The position numbers and the translations under genes are program-made. Below are positions 9,264 through 18,445 of a stretch of 64,000 bases of DNA, one piece after another. This stretch comes from Crocinitomicaceae bacterium (GTDB taxonomy: Bacteria > Bacteroidota > Bacteroidia > Flavobacteriales_D > Crocinitomicaceae): the NCBI GenBank assembly GCA_023957475.1, contig JAMLHA010000011.1, positions 47,020 to 111,019 on the forward strand. Reading direction: 5' to 3'. Position 1 is the first letter of the stretch. Each line of letters opens with the position of its first letter. The notes beneath the pieces are model-generated. The model ran no database searches and was not told the DNA's origin. It saw only the letters and a list, made by a program, of their open reading frames with translations.

Positions 9264-9436
9264 TGTTTTTATTACTTATTAATAGAACGTTTAAAAATTA
9301 AAATAGTTGCTTTTTTAAGTATAAAAGATAATAAAAAAAGTTAAAAAACAAGTTGCAATAGGGTTTCAAATTTCGTTATATCTCAACTAAACGAATGTAT
9401 TGAAATGAATTGAATTGTCAAGTGGCTATTTTAATG

Positions 9437-9466
9437 AAGGGTATCGTTGTGATTAACGACACCCTT
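9437..9466 (-). terminator. Hairpin downstream of eno
   Basis: A 12-bp stem with one G-U pair (9437-9448 with 9455-9466) starts 12 bases after the eno stop. The T tract is stronger on the plus strand, so it may act in both directions. Confidence 0.55.
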
Positions 9467-9477
9467 TTTAATTTTTC

Positions 9478-10797
<1,320 letters not shown>

Positions 10798-10857
10798 TCA
10801 ATATCGGAAATAAACTCAAAGAAAGATATTTACAAAATCTACCGAATTGTTAATTAC

Positions 10858-11805
10858 TTAATTGTTCTTGTATAAGAAATAATAAGCTTCGACATTATCT
10901 AAAAATACGCCATCAAATCCAGCATCGAGAATCTTTTTTAGATAGGATTGGTCGTTGCCATATATAACATCTTTCCATTCTTGATTCCAAAATTCTACGT
11001 AATACTCATCTTTGTATCCTTTGTAGCGTTTTTTTATCCATTTGGGATGATGTAATTTCCAATCTTTTTGCCAATAATAGCGGTAGTTTTCAACAGAACC
11101 AATATTCATATATGAAATCACTATACGTTTTCCTCCGTTTAATTTGGTTTTTAATTGCTGCAAATCACTTTGTGTTAATTGTTCATCGTTAAAGAATAAA
11201 TCAATTAGCAATAAGTCAAAATTTGTGTTTTTCAACGCTTGAATTAGTTGCTGTTTGGTAGAATAATTTTCGGCATTTATTAAATATAGAAAATTTTGAA
11301 CATCGGTTAAACTTAAAATGTCGTTATTATTTACATTGTTTATTGTTGGAGGTATTTGGGTGTAATAGTAATTGTCCTTATCCCTTACAAAGCAGGCAAA
11401 TCCTTCTGAATGGTTTTTATAATAAGCATCTGAAATATTTACTTCATCTTTTACAAATTCGGAGACCATAATTTTTTTGAATGGTTTTACTACTTGTAAA
11501 TAATCCAAACGTTCATCTGGAGATATTGATTTTCCATTGTAAAACAATTCTTCTAGAGCAAAGCCGTCAATTGCCTGAAGATAATTGGTGTTTATGCCAT
11601 CATTAAAATTTGTATTGTTAAAAGCCAATTGGACTCCATTTTGTGGAATAATGATGAAGTTGGGATGAATTTGTTTTGCATACGAAGAAAGCGCGATTAC
11701 AAAATTTTGCATTTTATAAGAAGCATCAGCAATGTGTTTTTCTTTTTTACAACTAAAAAACAGGGCTATACAAAGCAATAGAATGATGTGTTTCTTTATT
11801 GACAT
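10858..11805 (-). CDS. GH114/TM1410-like lipoprotein, putative glycosidase
   Basis: 315 residues. The N-terminus MSIKKHIILLLCIALFFSC has a lipobox with Cys19, so the protein is probably a lipoprotein. The C-terminal half fits the GH114 (endo-alpha-1,4-polygalactosaminidase/MJ1477) TIM barrel: KRIVISYMNIGSVENYRYYW, then WIKKRYKGYKDEYYVEFW and ILDAGFDGVFLDNVEAYYF, where the aspartate in the LDNVEAY segment is expected to be active. The natural substrate is not known; exopolysaccharide galactosamine polymers are the family precedent. It starts 50 bases from, and divergent to, the OsmC region, and its end is 96 bases from the eno start. Confidence 0.8.
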   Translation of the reverse strand: MSIKKHIILLLCIALFFSCKKEKHIADASYKMQNFVIALSSYAKQIHPNFIIIPQNGVQLAFNNTNFNDGINTNYLQAIDGFALEELFYNGKSISPDERLDYLQVVKPFKKIMVSEFVKDEVNISDAYYKNHSEGFACFVRDKDNYYYTQIPPTINNVNNNDILSLTDVQNFLYLINAENYSTKQQLIQALKNTNFDLLLIDLFFNDEQLTQSDLQQLKTKLNGGKRIVISYMNIGSVENYRYYWQKDWKLHHPKWIKKRYKGYKDEYYVEFWNQEWKDVIYGNDQSYLKKILDAGFDGVFLDNVEAYYFLYKNN

Positions 11806-11926
11806 AAGTTTAGGTCATAGTAATACAATGACTAAGATATGTATTTAATCTGAGTTTGATACAAAATTCCATTCAAGTTATTATGAAAATAATGCTAGAT
11901 AAACTGAAAATTGGCATTAATTTGAG

Positions 11927-11934
11927 TACTTTTG
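11927..11934 (+). promoter_or_regulatory. -7 promoter box for the OsmC gene, decides the start
   Basis: TACTTTTG matches TAnnTTTG. It lies inside the upstream extension of the frame (ATGs at about 11883 and 11892) and 20 bases before ATG 11955, so translation must begin at 11955 on a transcript from this box. Confidence 0.6.
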
Positions 11935-11954
11935 TCAAACAATTCAATAGAAAT

Positions 11955-12359
11955 ATGAAAACATCAAAAGTTGAATACATAGGAAGTTTGCGTACAAAGT
12001 GCACGCATTATCGTTCAGGTACTGAAATAATTACAGATGCGCCTATAGATAATAACGGTAGAGGAGAAGCTTTCTCGCCAACAGATTTAGTGGCTACAGC
12101 TTATGCTTCGTGCATGATGACCATTATTGGTATTTATTGCAATGAACATGGACTTAACTTTAAAAATGGAGTTGCTGAAATAACAAAAGTAATGAGTGCA
12201 GCACCAAGAAGAATTTCTGAGATCGTCATTGATTTGGATTTGTCTGGAAATGGTTGGGATGAAGACGAAAAAGAACGTGTTTTAAGAGCTGGTAAGGCTT
12301 GTCCAGTTGCTAAATCTGTTCACGAAAATATTGTTATTACTTTTGATATTGTTCTTTAA
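11955..12359 (+). CDS. OsmC family peroxiredoxin-like protein
   Basis: 134 residues from ATG 11955, the usual OsmC size. OsmC/Ohr proteins reduce organic hydroperoxides through two cysteines; both are present, the peroxidatic one in TAYASCMMT and the second in AGKACPVAKSVHEN. The start MKTSKVEYIGSLRTKCTHYR is the family's first strands. The 33-residue extension from an upstream start is rejected because a -7 box lies within it. The stop is followed immediately by the rlmB ATG, so the two genes are co-transcribed. Whether it is OsmC or Ohr in the strict sense is not decided. Confidence 0.9.
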   Translation: MKTSKVEYIGSLRTKCTHYRSGTEIITDAPIDNNGRGEAFSPTDLVATAYASCMMTIIGIYCNEHGLNFKNGVAEITKVMSAAPRRISEIVIDLDLSGNGWDEDEKERVLRAGKACPVAKSVHENIVITFDIVL

Positions 12360-13136
12360 ATGAGAGAGGAGCAACGAAAATTTCAGCGCAAGGAGAAAGA
12401 AGATAAAGACATCGTTTTTGGTGTTCGTGCAGTTGTTGAAGCCATAAAATCAAATCGTGAGATTAATAAGATCATGATTCAAAAAGGAATCAATAAAGAT
12501 TTGTTTTTTGAGTTGAAGGACGCTTTGAAAGGTGCTGATTACAATTTGCAATACGTTCCTTCTCAGAAGTTAGATAGTATTACAAGAAACAATCACCAAG
12601 GTGTGATTGCCTTTGTTTCACCGATTGAATATGGGAATATTGAGGAATTGATTGACCAAAAAATGTTGGCAGAAGAAAAGGTAACGATTCTTGTTTTGGA
12701 CCGAATTACAGATGTGCGAAATTTTGGAGGAATAGCGCGTACAGCCGAGTGTCAAGGTGTTGATGCGATTTTGATTCCTTCTAAAGGTTCTGCGTTGGTT
12801 ACTTCGGATGCTGTCAAAACATCTGCTGGTGCTTTGAACCGAATAAAGGTTTGCAAAACAGACGATTTAAAAAATTCATTGTTTTATATGCAGCAATCGG
12901 GTGTTCGACTTATAGCGTGTACAGAAAAATCAAAACACAATTTGTTTGAAGTAAATCTTCGAGGCTCTGTTGCTATTATTATGGGTTCTGAAGAAGATGG
13001 AATCACTCCCGATTTAATAAAAATGAGCGATATTTCTACAAAAATACCAATGATTGGTAAGATTGCTTCGTTGAATGTGGGTGTTGCGGCAGGAATGGTA
13101 TTGTACGAAAAAACACGTCAAGAATTATATGGGTAA
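12360..13136 (+). CDS. rlmB: 23S rRNA (guanosine-2'-O-)-methyltransferase RlmB family
   Basis: 258 residues. An N-terminal SpoU substrate-binding domain (VFGVRAVVEAIKSNREINKI ... SQKLDSITRNNHQGVIAFV) is followed by the SPOUT knot domain with its three motifs: NFGGIARTAECQGVDAIL, IMGSEEDGITPDLI and IPMIGKIASLNVGVAAGMV. These proteins 2'-O-methylate a ribose in rRNA using SAM; G2251 of 23S rRNA is the RlmB target, though close paralogues modify tRNA, so the exact position is inferred. The start codon touches the stop of the OsmC gene. Confidence 0.92.
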   Translation: MREEQRKFQRKEKEDKDIVFGVRAVVEAIKSNREINKIMIQKGINKDLFFELKDALKGADYNLQYVPSQKLDSITRNNHQGVIAFVSPIEYGNIEELIDQKMLAEEKVTILVLDRITDVRNFGGIARTAECQGVDAILIPSKGSALVTSDAVKTSAGALNRIKVCKTDDLKNSLFYMQQSGVRLIACTEKSKHNLFEVNLRGSVAIIMGSEEDGITPDLIKMSDISTKIPMIGKIASLNVGVAAGMVLYEKTRQELYG

Positions 13137-13179
13137 TAATCTCGTTAAGAGATTGTTAGTTTTGATTGAAGATTCTGTA

Positions 13180-13294
13180 TTTAACAGTTTTGTATAATTG
13201 TATTTTACAAATTTGGAATGTTTTATTTTACAAAAATAGAGTAATTCATTTTACATATTTAGAGTGATTTGTTTTACATAATTTTAGCTTTCTT
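13180..13294. repeat. 23-bp-period direct repeat array (TTTTACA core)
   Basis: TTTTACA occurs at 13203, 13226, 13249 and 13272, exactly 23 bases apart, and a one-mismatch copy TTTAACA sits one further period upstream at 13180. The bases between are also related (AAATTTGGAATG, AAAAATAGAGTAATTC, TATTTAGAGTGATTTG), so these are degenerate tandem units and not a CRISPR. Such arrays occur as transposase-binding ends (IS21- or Tn7-like elements) and as replication iterons. No transposase or replication gene remains nearby; I favour the remnant of an element's end. The 770-base gap 13137-13906 contains no gene. Confidence 0.6.
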
Positions 13295-13430
13295 TTATGC
13301 TAAATAGAAGCTCATTGTTTTCTAATTTCTTGTTTTGATTATTTTGGAGATGAGTTTACGAAGATTTATGCTTAGTCCCCAACTTTTTGACTTGATCCTT
13401 GATCCATCTTTTAGGATATTTTGCAAACAA

Positions 13431-13459
13431 AAAAAAGAGTTGAAATTCAACTCTTTTTT
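13431..13459. terminator. Strong bidirectional terminator hairpin
   Basis: AAAAAAGAGTTG (13431-13442) pairs perfectly with CAACTCTTTTTT (13448-13459), giving A and T tracts on either side. It is 295 bases beyond rlmB, too far to be an obvious part of that gene, and may belong to a lost element or bound the structured region that follows. Confidence 0.65.
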
Positions 13460-13551
13460 AAGCACTGGTAGTAGTATTTTTTATTTAGTAAATAGTTTTC
13501 GTTTTTAACTTGTAGTATAGTTATATCTTTAATACTTAATTTCTCTTTTTT

Positions 13552-13707
13552 AAATCAGATACTTCTTACGTCCTCTATAGCATGAAAACTAATTGAGGAT
13601 TTTAGAACTGTTATACTCTTTAATCAAACTAGAAAATGAAACCTGCCTCTCCAAGCAGTACCTCAATTTTTAGTATTTCAAAGCGAACGTAAGAAGCGAC
13701 CTGATTT
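13552..13707. ncRNA. Candidate structured RNA, 6S-like long imperfect hairpin
   Basis: The two halves of this 156-base segment pair over nearly their whole length. AAATCAG (13552-13558) pairs with CTGATTT (13701-13707); CTTCTTACGT (13562-13571) with ACGTAAGAAG (13687-13696); then an asymmetric internal loop; then 16 pairs between 13583-13598 and CCTCAA...TTAGT...TTTCA (13661-13680) with small bulges; a small CTGC/GCAG hairpin lies in the apical region. A closing stem, a large internal bubble and a second stem is the architecture of 6S RNA, the RNA polymerase decoy. A weak promoter (TTG at 13510, TACTTAAT at 13533) precedes it on the plus strand, but the strand is not settled. Confidence 0.45.
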
Positions 13708-13906
13708 ATTTCTCCTTATTTCTGATACTAAAGTAGAACATATTTTTTAATTAAAATTGACAAATGAATATTCAGTGTATATAAATGAATATTTATGGCT
13801 TTTCAATGAAAGTTTATATTTTTAAATAGTAAAAAACGATCATTTGTCGATTAAAAACCACTATAGAAAGAAAATAAATAGGGATTAGTCGAGTGTGTTA
13901 AAATGA

Positions 13907-15364
13907 TTAACTCCAACTTGTTCCCTCTTTTGAATCTTTTATTGTAATACCTGCATTTGATAAGGCATCTCTAATTTGATCGGAAGTGGCCCAGTCTTTA
14001 TTTTCTCTGGCTTTTGCTCTTAAATTGATAATTAGCTCCATTACAGGAGATAGACGATCGATACAGTTGTTAGAAGATGCTTTTATTCCTAATACATCAA
14101 AAACGAAGCTATCCATCTCTGCTTTTAATCGTTTTAAGTCGTCACTCGAAATGGTTGCTAAGTTGTCATTTACTTTATTGATATACGAAACGGCTTCAAA
14201 TAGATTGGCTACCAAAATTGGTGCATTGAAATCGTCGTTCATTGCATTGTAAAATGATTGAATCAATTGCGCCACGTTGATGGAAGATGTGTCTTGTGTT
14301 TTAAGCTTTGATAATAGGGAAGTTGCTTCCATTAATCGTGTGTATCCTTTTTCTGCAGCTGTTAATGCATCTTTTGATAAATCAATCGTAGAGCGATAAT
14401 GTGCTTGCATTAAAAAGAAACGCACCACATTTGCATCATAAGCTTTGTCGAATAAATCAGTAGTTCCCTCAATGATTTCCAATGGTAGAAAATAGTTACC
14501 AAATGATTTACTCATTTTTTGTCCATTCACATTGAGCATATTTGCGTGCATCCATATATTGGCTGGGTTGTGTCCAAAAGAACCGCAACTTTGCGCAATC
14601 TCATCTTCGTGGTGTGGAAACTTTAAGTCCATCCCGCCTCCATGAATATCAAATTTATTACCCAAATATTTGGTGCTCATAGCGGTACATTCAATGTGCC
14701 ATCCAGGATTTCCATCACCCCATGGAGAACGCCAAATTTGCATGTCTTCTGGGTTTGCTTTTTTCCACAGTGCAAAATCTGCAAAAAAGCGTTTTTCGTC
14801 TTGGGCATTTAACGTGCGTGTAGCTTCTTCCAGTTCTTCTATTTTTCGTCCACTTAAAATACCGTAGTTAAATTTCTCCGAATATTTCCGAACATCAAAA
14901 TATACTGAACCATTGATGACATAAGCAAAACCATTCTCTATTAGTTGCTCAATCACTTCAATTTGCTCTTGAATGTGTTGAGTAGCTGTTGGTTCAATGC
15001 TCGGAGGTAGTAAATTATAAATACGTTGTAATTCAATAAATTTTCTATTAAATGTATAAACGATTTCCAACGATTGGACCTGTGCTAATTTAGCTGCTTT
15101 ACCAATGCTATCCACATCCTCTCCTGCGCTATTTGTTATATGCCCAGCATCGGTAATGTTTCTCACATATTTAACTTGATAACCTAATTTAAGTAAATAA
15201 CGGTAAACTAAATCGAAATTAATAAAGGTACGCATATTGCCCATGTGAGGTTCACTGTAGAGTGTGGGGCCGCAAACATACATACCAACACGATTTTCGT
15301 GTATAGGTTTAAAAATCTCTTTATTTCCAGTTAAGCTATTGTAAATTACCAAATTTTGTGACAT
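13907..15364 (-). CDS. cysS: Cysteinyl-tRNA synthetase
   Basis: Charges tRNA-Cys with cysteine. 485 residues, class I synthetase. The HIGH-like motif is PHMGNMRT and the KMSKS motif is GQKMSKSFGNY. Zinc ligands that discriminate cysteine are visible in MYVCGPTLYSEP, WHIECTAMS and GGGMDLKFPHHEDE. The C-terminal part has the DALR-type anticodon-binding helices (YNAMNDDFNAPILVANLFEA). The final residues DSKEGTSW match the family end. An exact -7 box precedes the gene by 31 bases. It stands alone. Confidence 0.97.
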   Translation of the reverse strand: MSQNLVIYNSLTGNKEIFKPIHENRVGMYVCGPTLYSEPHMGNMRTFINFDLVYRYLLKLGYQVKYVRNITDAGHITNSAGEDVDSIGKAAKLAQVQSLEIVYTFNRKFIELQRIYNLLPPSIEPTATQHIQEQIEVIEQLIENGFAYVINGSVYFDVRKYSEKFNYGILSGRKIEELEEATRTLNAQDEKRFFADFALWKKANPEDMQIWRSPWGDGNPGWHIECTAMSTKYLGNKFDIHGGGMDLKFPHHEDEIAQSCGSFGHNPANIWMHANMLNVNGQKMSKSFGNYFLPLEIIEGTTDLFDKAYDANVVRFFLMQAHYRSTIDLSKDALTAAEKGYTRLMEATSLLSKLKTQDTSSINVAQLIQSFYNAMNDDFNAPILVANLFEAVSYINKVNDNLATISSDDLKRLKAEMDSFVFDVLGIKASSNNCIDRLSPVMELIINLRAKARENKDWATSDQIRDALSNAGITIKDSKEGTSWS

Positions 15365-15395
15365 TCGTTTGATGTTAAATTGTCATTAAAGTGAA

Positions 15396-15403
15396 CAAAA
15401 TTA
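15396..15403 (-). promoter_or_regulatory. -7 promoter box for cysS
   Basis: TAATTTTG on the minus strand matches TAnnTTTG, 31 bases before the ATG. Confidence 0.55.
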
Positions 15404-15434
15404 CTAAAAATCAGATTGAATAGAGGAGTGGTGT

Positions 15435-15471
15435 AAAAAAATAGAGGTTGCTTTTTATAAAACAACCTCTA
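15435..15471 (-). terminator. Intrinsic terminator of the acyl-CoA dehydrogenase gene
   Basis: TAGAGGTTG (15442-15450) pairs perfectly with CAACCTCTA (15463-15471); on the minus strand seven T residues follow (15441-15435). It begins 14 bases after the stop. Confidence 0.85.
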
Positions 15472-15485
15472 AGCAATGATTTTGA

Positions 15486-16682
15486 TTAGCTATTTGGCAA
15501 ATCTCTTGTAAATGAAGGAATACCAGTAATATCAGCGCCTGTAATAAGTAGGTGAATATCATGTGTACCTTCATACGTAACAACAGATTCTAAATTAGCC
15601 ATGTGACGCATGATAGAATACTCACTCGTAATCCCCATTCCTCCGTGAATTTGACGTGCTTCACGAGCAATTCTCAATGCAATTTCACAACTATTTCTTT
15701 TGGCCATTGATATTTGAGCAGAAGTTGCTTTCCCTGCATCTCTTAATTGACCCAATCTGAATAATAAAAGTTGAGCTTTGGTGATTTCAGTAATCATTTC
15801 AGCCAATTTCTTTTGTGTTAATTGGAATGCGCCAATTGGAACTCCAAATTGAACACGTTCTTTTGAATAACGCAAAGCTTGATCGTAACAATCCATAGCT
15901 GCGCCAAGTGCGCCCCAAGCAATACCAAAACGAGCAGAGTCAAGACAACTCAATGGAGCGCCTAATCCACTTCTTCCTGGTAATATATTTGCTTTTGGAA
16001 CTTTTACATTGTCAAATACCAACTCTCCTGTTGCAGATGCACGTAACGAAAGTTTTCCGTGAGTTTCTGGTGTTGTAAATCCTTCCATTCCGCGTTCAAC
16101 AACCAATCCATGAATTCTTCCTTCCTCATTTTTTGCCCATACTACAGCGATATCAGCAAAAGGAGCGTTTGAAATCCACATTTTAGCACCATTTAATATA
16201 ACATGGTCACCAGCATCTTTAAAATTGGTAATCATTCCACCTGGGTTAGAACCATGATCTGGCTCTGTTAACCCAAAACAACCCATCATTTCGCCTGTAG
16301 CCAATTTGGGTAAATATTTCATTCTTTGTTCTTCAGAGCCATATTTCCAAATAGGATACATGACTAAAGAAGACTGAACAGATGCCGTAGAACGAATACC
16401 AGAATCACATCTTTCCAATTCTTGCATGATTAACCCATAAGAAATTTGATCAAGACCTGGTCCGCCATATTGTTCAGGAATATATGGTCCAAAAGCACCG
16501 ATTTCTCCAAGTCCTTTAATTAATTGTTTAGGGAATGTTGCTTTTTCATAGTGCTCATCAATAATAGGAGAAACTTCTTTTTTTATCCAAGCTCTTGCAG
16601 CATCTCTTACCAATTTTTGCTCATCTGTAAGCAAATCATCCATGTTATAATAATCTGGATGTGTATATAAATCTGTTCTCAT
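15486..16682 (-). CDS. gcdH: Acyl-CoA dehydrogenase, glutaryl-CoA dehydrogenase type
   Basis: 398 residues. FAD-dependent oxidation of an acyl-CoA; the glutaryl-CoA enzymes also decarboxylate to crotonyl-CoA in lysine and tryptophan breakdown. The type is indicated by SVQSSLVMYPIWKYGSEEQ, CFGLTEPDHGSNPGGM and the C-terminal VTYEGTHDIH, where the glutamate is the expected catalytic base; the C-terminal ITGIPSF is also typical. FAD-binding residues lie in KMWISNAPFADIAVVWA. Substrate assignment rests on these similarities, and a related short-chain dehydrogenase cannot be excluded. It has its own promoter and terminator. Confidence 0.88.
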   Translation of the reverse strand: MRTDLYTHPDYYNMDDLLTDEQKLVRDAARAWIKKEVSPIIDEHYEKATFPKQLIKGLGEIGAFGPYIPEQYGGPGLDQISYGLIMQELERCDSGIRSTASVQSSLVMYPIWKYGSEEQRMKYLPKLATGEMMGCFGLTEPDHGSNPGGMITNFKDAGDHVILNGAKMWISNAPFADIAVVWAKNEEGRIHGLVVERGMEGFTTPETHGKLSLRASATGELVFDNVKVPKANILPGRSGLGAPLSCLDSARFGIAWGALGAAMDCYDQALRYSKERVQFGVPIGAFQLTQKKLAEMITEITKAQLLLFRLGQLRDAGKATSAQISMAKRNSCEIALRIAREARQIHGGMGITSEYSIMRHMANLESVVTYEGTHDIHLLITGADITGIPSFTRDLPNS

Positions 16683-16706
16683 TTTAAAATTTCATTTAAT
16701 GATAGA

Positions 16707-16714
16707 CAAAAATA
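16707..16714 (-). promoter_or_regulatory. -7 promoter box for gcdH
   Basis: TATTTTTG on the minus strand matches TAnnTTTG, 24 bases before the gcdH start. It forms a perfect inverted repeat with the opposite box at 16718-16725. Confidence 0.55.
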
Positions 16715-16717
16715 GTA

Positions 16718-16725
16718 TATTTTTG
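16718..16725 (+). promoter_or_regulatory. -7 promoter box for the DUF4271 gene
   Basis: TATTTTTG on the plus strand matches TAnnTTTG, 47 bases before ATG 16773, and lies only three bases from the divergent gcdH box. Confidence 0.5.
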
Positions 16726-16772
16726 CTCTTTCGAAACTAAATTTCGTTAAATAAACAACTTTTAAAAATATT

Positions 16773-17519
16773 ATGTTTCAATTTATAGGAAATAGTTTGC
16801 TCATGTCTATTGTACCAACAACAGAAATAGATGTGCCCACAACTTTGGAGGTTGTTTCAAAAACAAATGATTGGTTTTTGGGTTTTGTATTATTTATCTG
16901 CTTTTTATTGTTAGCATTGGCAAAAAGATTAGACCCATTTGTATTAAGAGTTATTCTACATTCCTTTTTCTCTTTAGATACTCCAAATGATTTGCAAAAA
17001 ATTGAAGCACGATACAATTCTACCAGTTTTGTATTACTAAGTTTTTTATCTTTTTTTAGCCTTTGGATCTGCATTATTTTATTTGGCCAGCACAGTGGAT
17101 ATGTGAATCACTTTGAAATAGAATTATTTGGTTATAAAATATCGCAGTTACAACTTTCTATTGTTGCATTTATTGCTGTTACACTATACGTTATATATTC
17201 TTTTTTAGGATTGTTTTTAACTTCATGGATAACTGGTGAAAAAAATATTATTTCAGTTTTTATCACCCAAAGCTGGATAAATTTTATCTGTTTTGGAATT
17301 TTATTTTTCGTTATTGCATTGTTGTGGTTACTGAATTCTCCCATTAATAGCATTATTACTCAAGTATTTATTTATGTATTTTTAGGTTTGATTTTACTCC
17401 GATTGTTGAAAATTTTGATAGTTGCTCTTGTAAATGGTGTTTCGTGGTATTATTTAATTTTGTATCTTTGCACGCTCGAAATAATTCCAATAGCAGGTAT
17501 ATTTGCTTATGTGAAATAG
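16773..17519 (+). CDS. DUF4271 integral membrane protein
   Basis: 248 residues with about six to seven hydrophobic segments, for example NDWFLGFVLFICFLLLALAK, FVLLSFLSFFSLWICIILFG, LSIVAFIAVTLYVIYSFLGL and VFIYVFLGLILLRLLKILIV. The end SWYYLILYLCTLEIIPIAGI (ELxP-like) is characteristic of DUF4271. The family is restricted largely to Bacteroidota and usually lies, as here, directly upstream of hemD; its function is not established. The 40-base gap to hemD suggests co-transcription. A link to heme supply is suggested only by this neighbourhood. Confidence 0.85.
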   Translation: MFQFIGNSLLMSIVPTTEIDVPTTLEVVSKTNDWFLGFVLFICFLLLALAKRLDPFVLRVILHSFFSLDTPNDLQKIEARYNSTSFVLLSFLSFFSLWICIILFGQHSGYVNHFEIELFGYKISQLQLSIVAFIAVTLYVIYSFLGLFLTSWITGEKNIISVFITQSWINFICFGILFFVIALLWLLNSPINSIITQVFIYVFLGLILLRLLKILIVALVNGVSWYYLILYLCTLEIIPIAGIFAYVK

Positions 17520-17559
17520 AGTAGTGATAAAAAGACATTGTTAAACCGCATTAAACGAA

Positions 17560-18315
17560 TTGATTTTGGCTGTTAAGACTATTTTAGTATCCCAACCAAG
17601 ACCTGAGACCGAAAAATCTCCTTATTTTGATTTGGCTGAAAAGTATAAATTAAAAATAGATTTTCGCCCTTTTATCCAAGTTGATGGTGTAGAAGCACAA
17701 GAGTTTCGTTCTCAAAAAGTTAATTTGGCAGAGCATACAGCAGTTATTCTTACTTCTAAGATTGCTGTAGATCATTTTTTTAGAATTGCTAAAGAAATGC
17801 GATTTGACGTGCCTGATACAATGAAGTATTTTTGTATTTCCGAAACGATTGCCTATTATTTACAAAAGTATGTGACCTATCGTAAACGAAAAATTTTCTT
17901 TGGAAGACAAACAATTGATGATTTGGCCCTTCTTATGAAAAAACACAAATCGGAAAAGTTTTTATTGCCGTGTACAGATATTCTTCAGGATAAGATACCT
18001 GAAACGATTAAAGAACATAAAATTAATTTTACAAAAGCAGTGCTGTACCGTACTGTTGCTGCTGATTTGTCTGATTTAGAGAATGTTTATTACGATATGT
18101 TGGTGTTTTTTAGCCCAGCTGGAGTTGAATCATTGCTGAAGAATTTTCCAGATTTTAAACAAAATGATACGGTAATTGCAGCTTTTGGCCCTACAACAGC
18201 ACAATCTTTATTAAAAAATAACTTACGCTTAGATGTACATGCACCACAACCAAATGTACCTTCTATGCCGGCAGCTATCGAACTATATATAAAGAACGAA
18301 CTGAAAAAGAAATAA
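17560..18315 (+). CDS. hemD: Uroporphyrinogen-III synthase
   Basis: 251 residues. Cyclises hydroxymethylbilane to uroporphyrinogen III in heme synthesis. The family is poorly conserved, but the two-domain pattern is visible: KTILVSQPRPETEKSPYFDL at the start, VILTSKIAVDHFF in domain 1, DMLVFFSPAGVESLLKNF and IAAFGPTTAQSLLKN in domain 2. There is no ATG at the start: after an in-frame TAA at 17542 the only plausible start codons are TTG at 17560 or TTG at 17566, so a TTG start is inferred. A terminator follows the stop. Confidence 0.85.
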   Translation: MILAVKTILVSQPRPETEKSPYFDLAEKYKLKIDFRPFIQVDGVEAQEFRSQKVNLAEHTAVILTSKIAVDHFFRIAKEMRFDVPDTMKYFCISETIAYYLQKYVTYRKRKIFFGRQTIDDLALLMKKHKSEKFLLPCTDILQDKIPETIKEHKINFTKAVLYRTVAADLSDLENVYYDMLVFFSPAGVESLLKNFPDFKQNDTVIAAFGPTTAQSLLKNNLRLDVHAPQPNVPSMPAAIELYIKNELKKK

Positions 18316-18343
18316 TAAAGCACTTAATTATTTTAACTTTATT

Positions 18344-18372
18344 GAGGCTGTCCGAAAAGGATAGCCTCTTTT
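18344..18372 (+). terminator. Intrinsic terminator after hemD
   Basis: GAGGCTGTCC (18344-18353) pairs with GGATAGCCTC (18359-18368), one G-U pair, followed by TTTT. Confidence 0.75.
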
Positions 18373-18445
18373 GTGTGTATAAAAGAGAGCATTTGTTTTA
18401 ATCCATTACTCCATTACTCAAATATTATAATTAATTTTGTCTATT

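Noticed and set aside
13180..13294. Possible CRISPR array
   Set aside because: Units are only 23 bases, the segments between cores are related to each other and there is no cas gene, so this is a tandem repeat.
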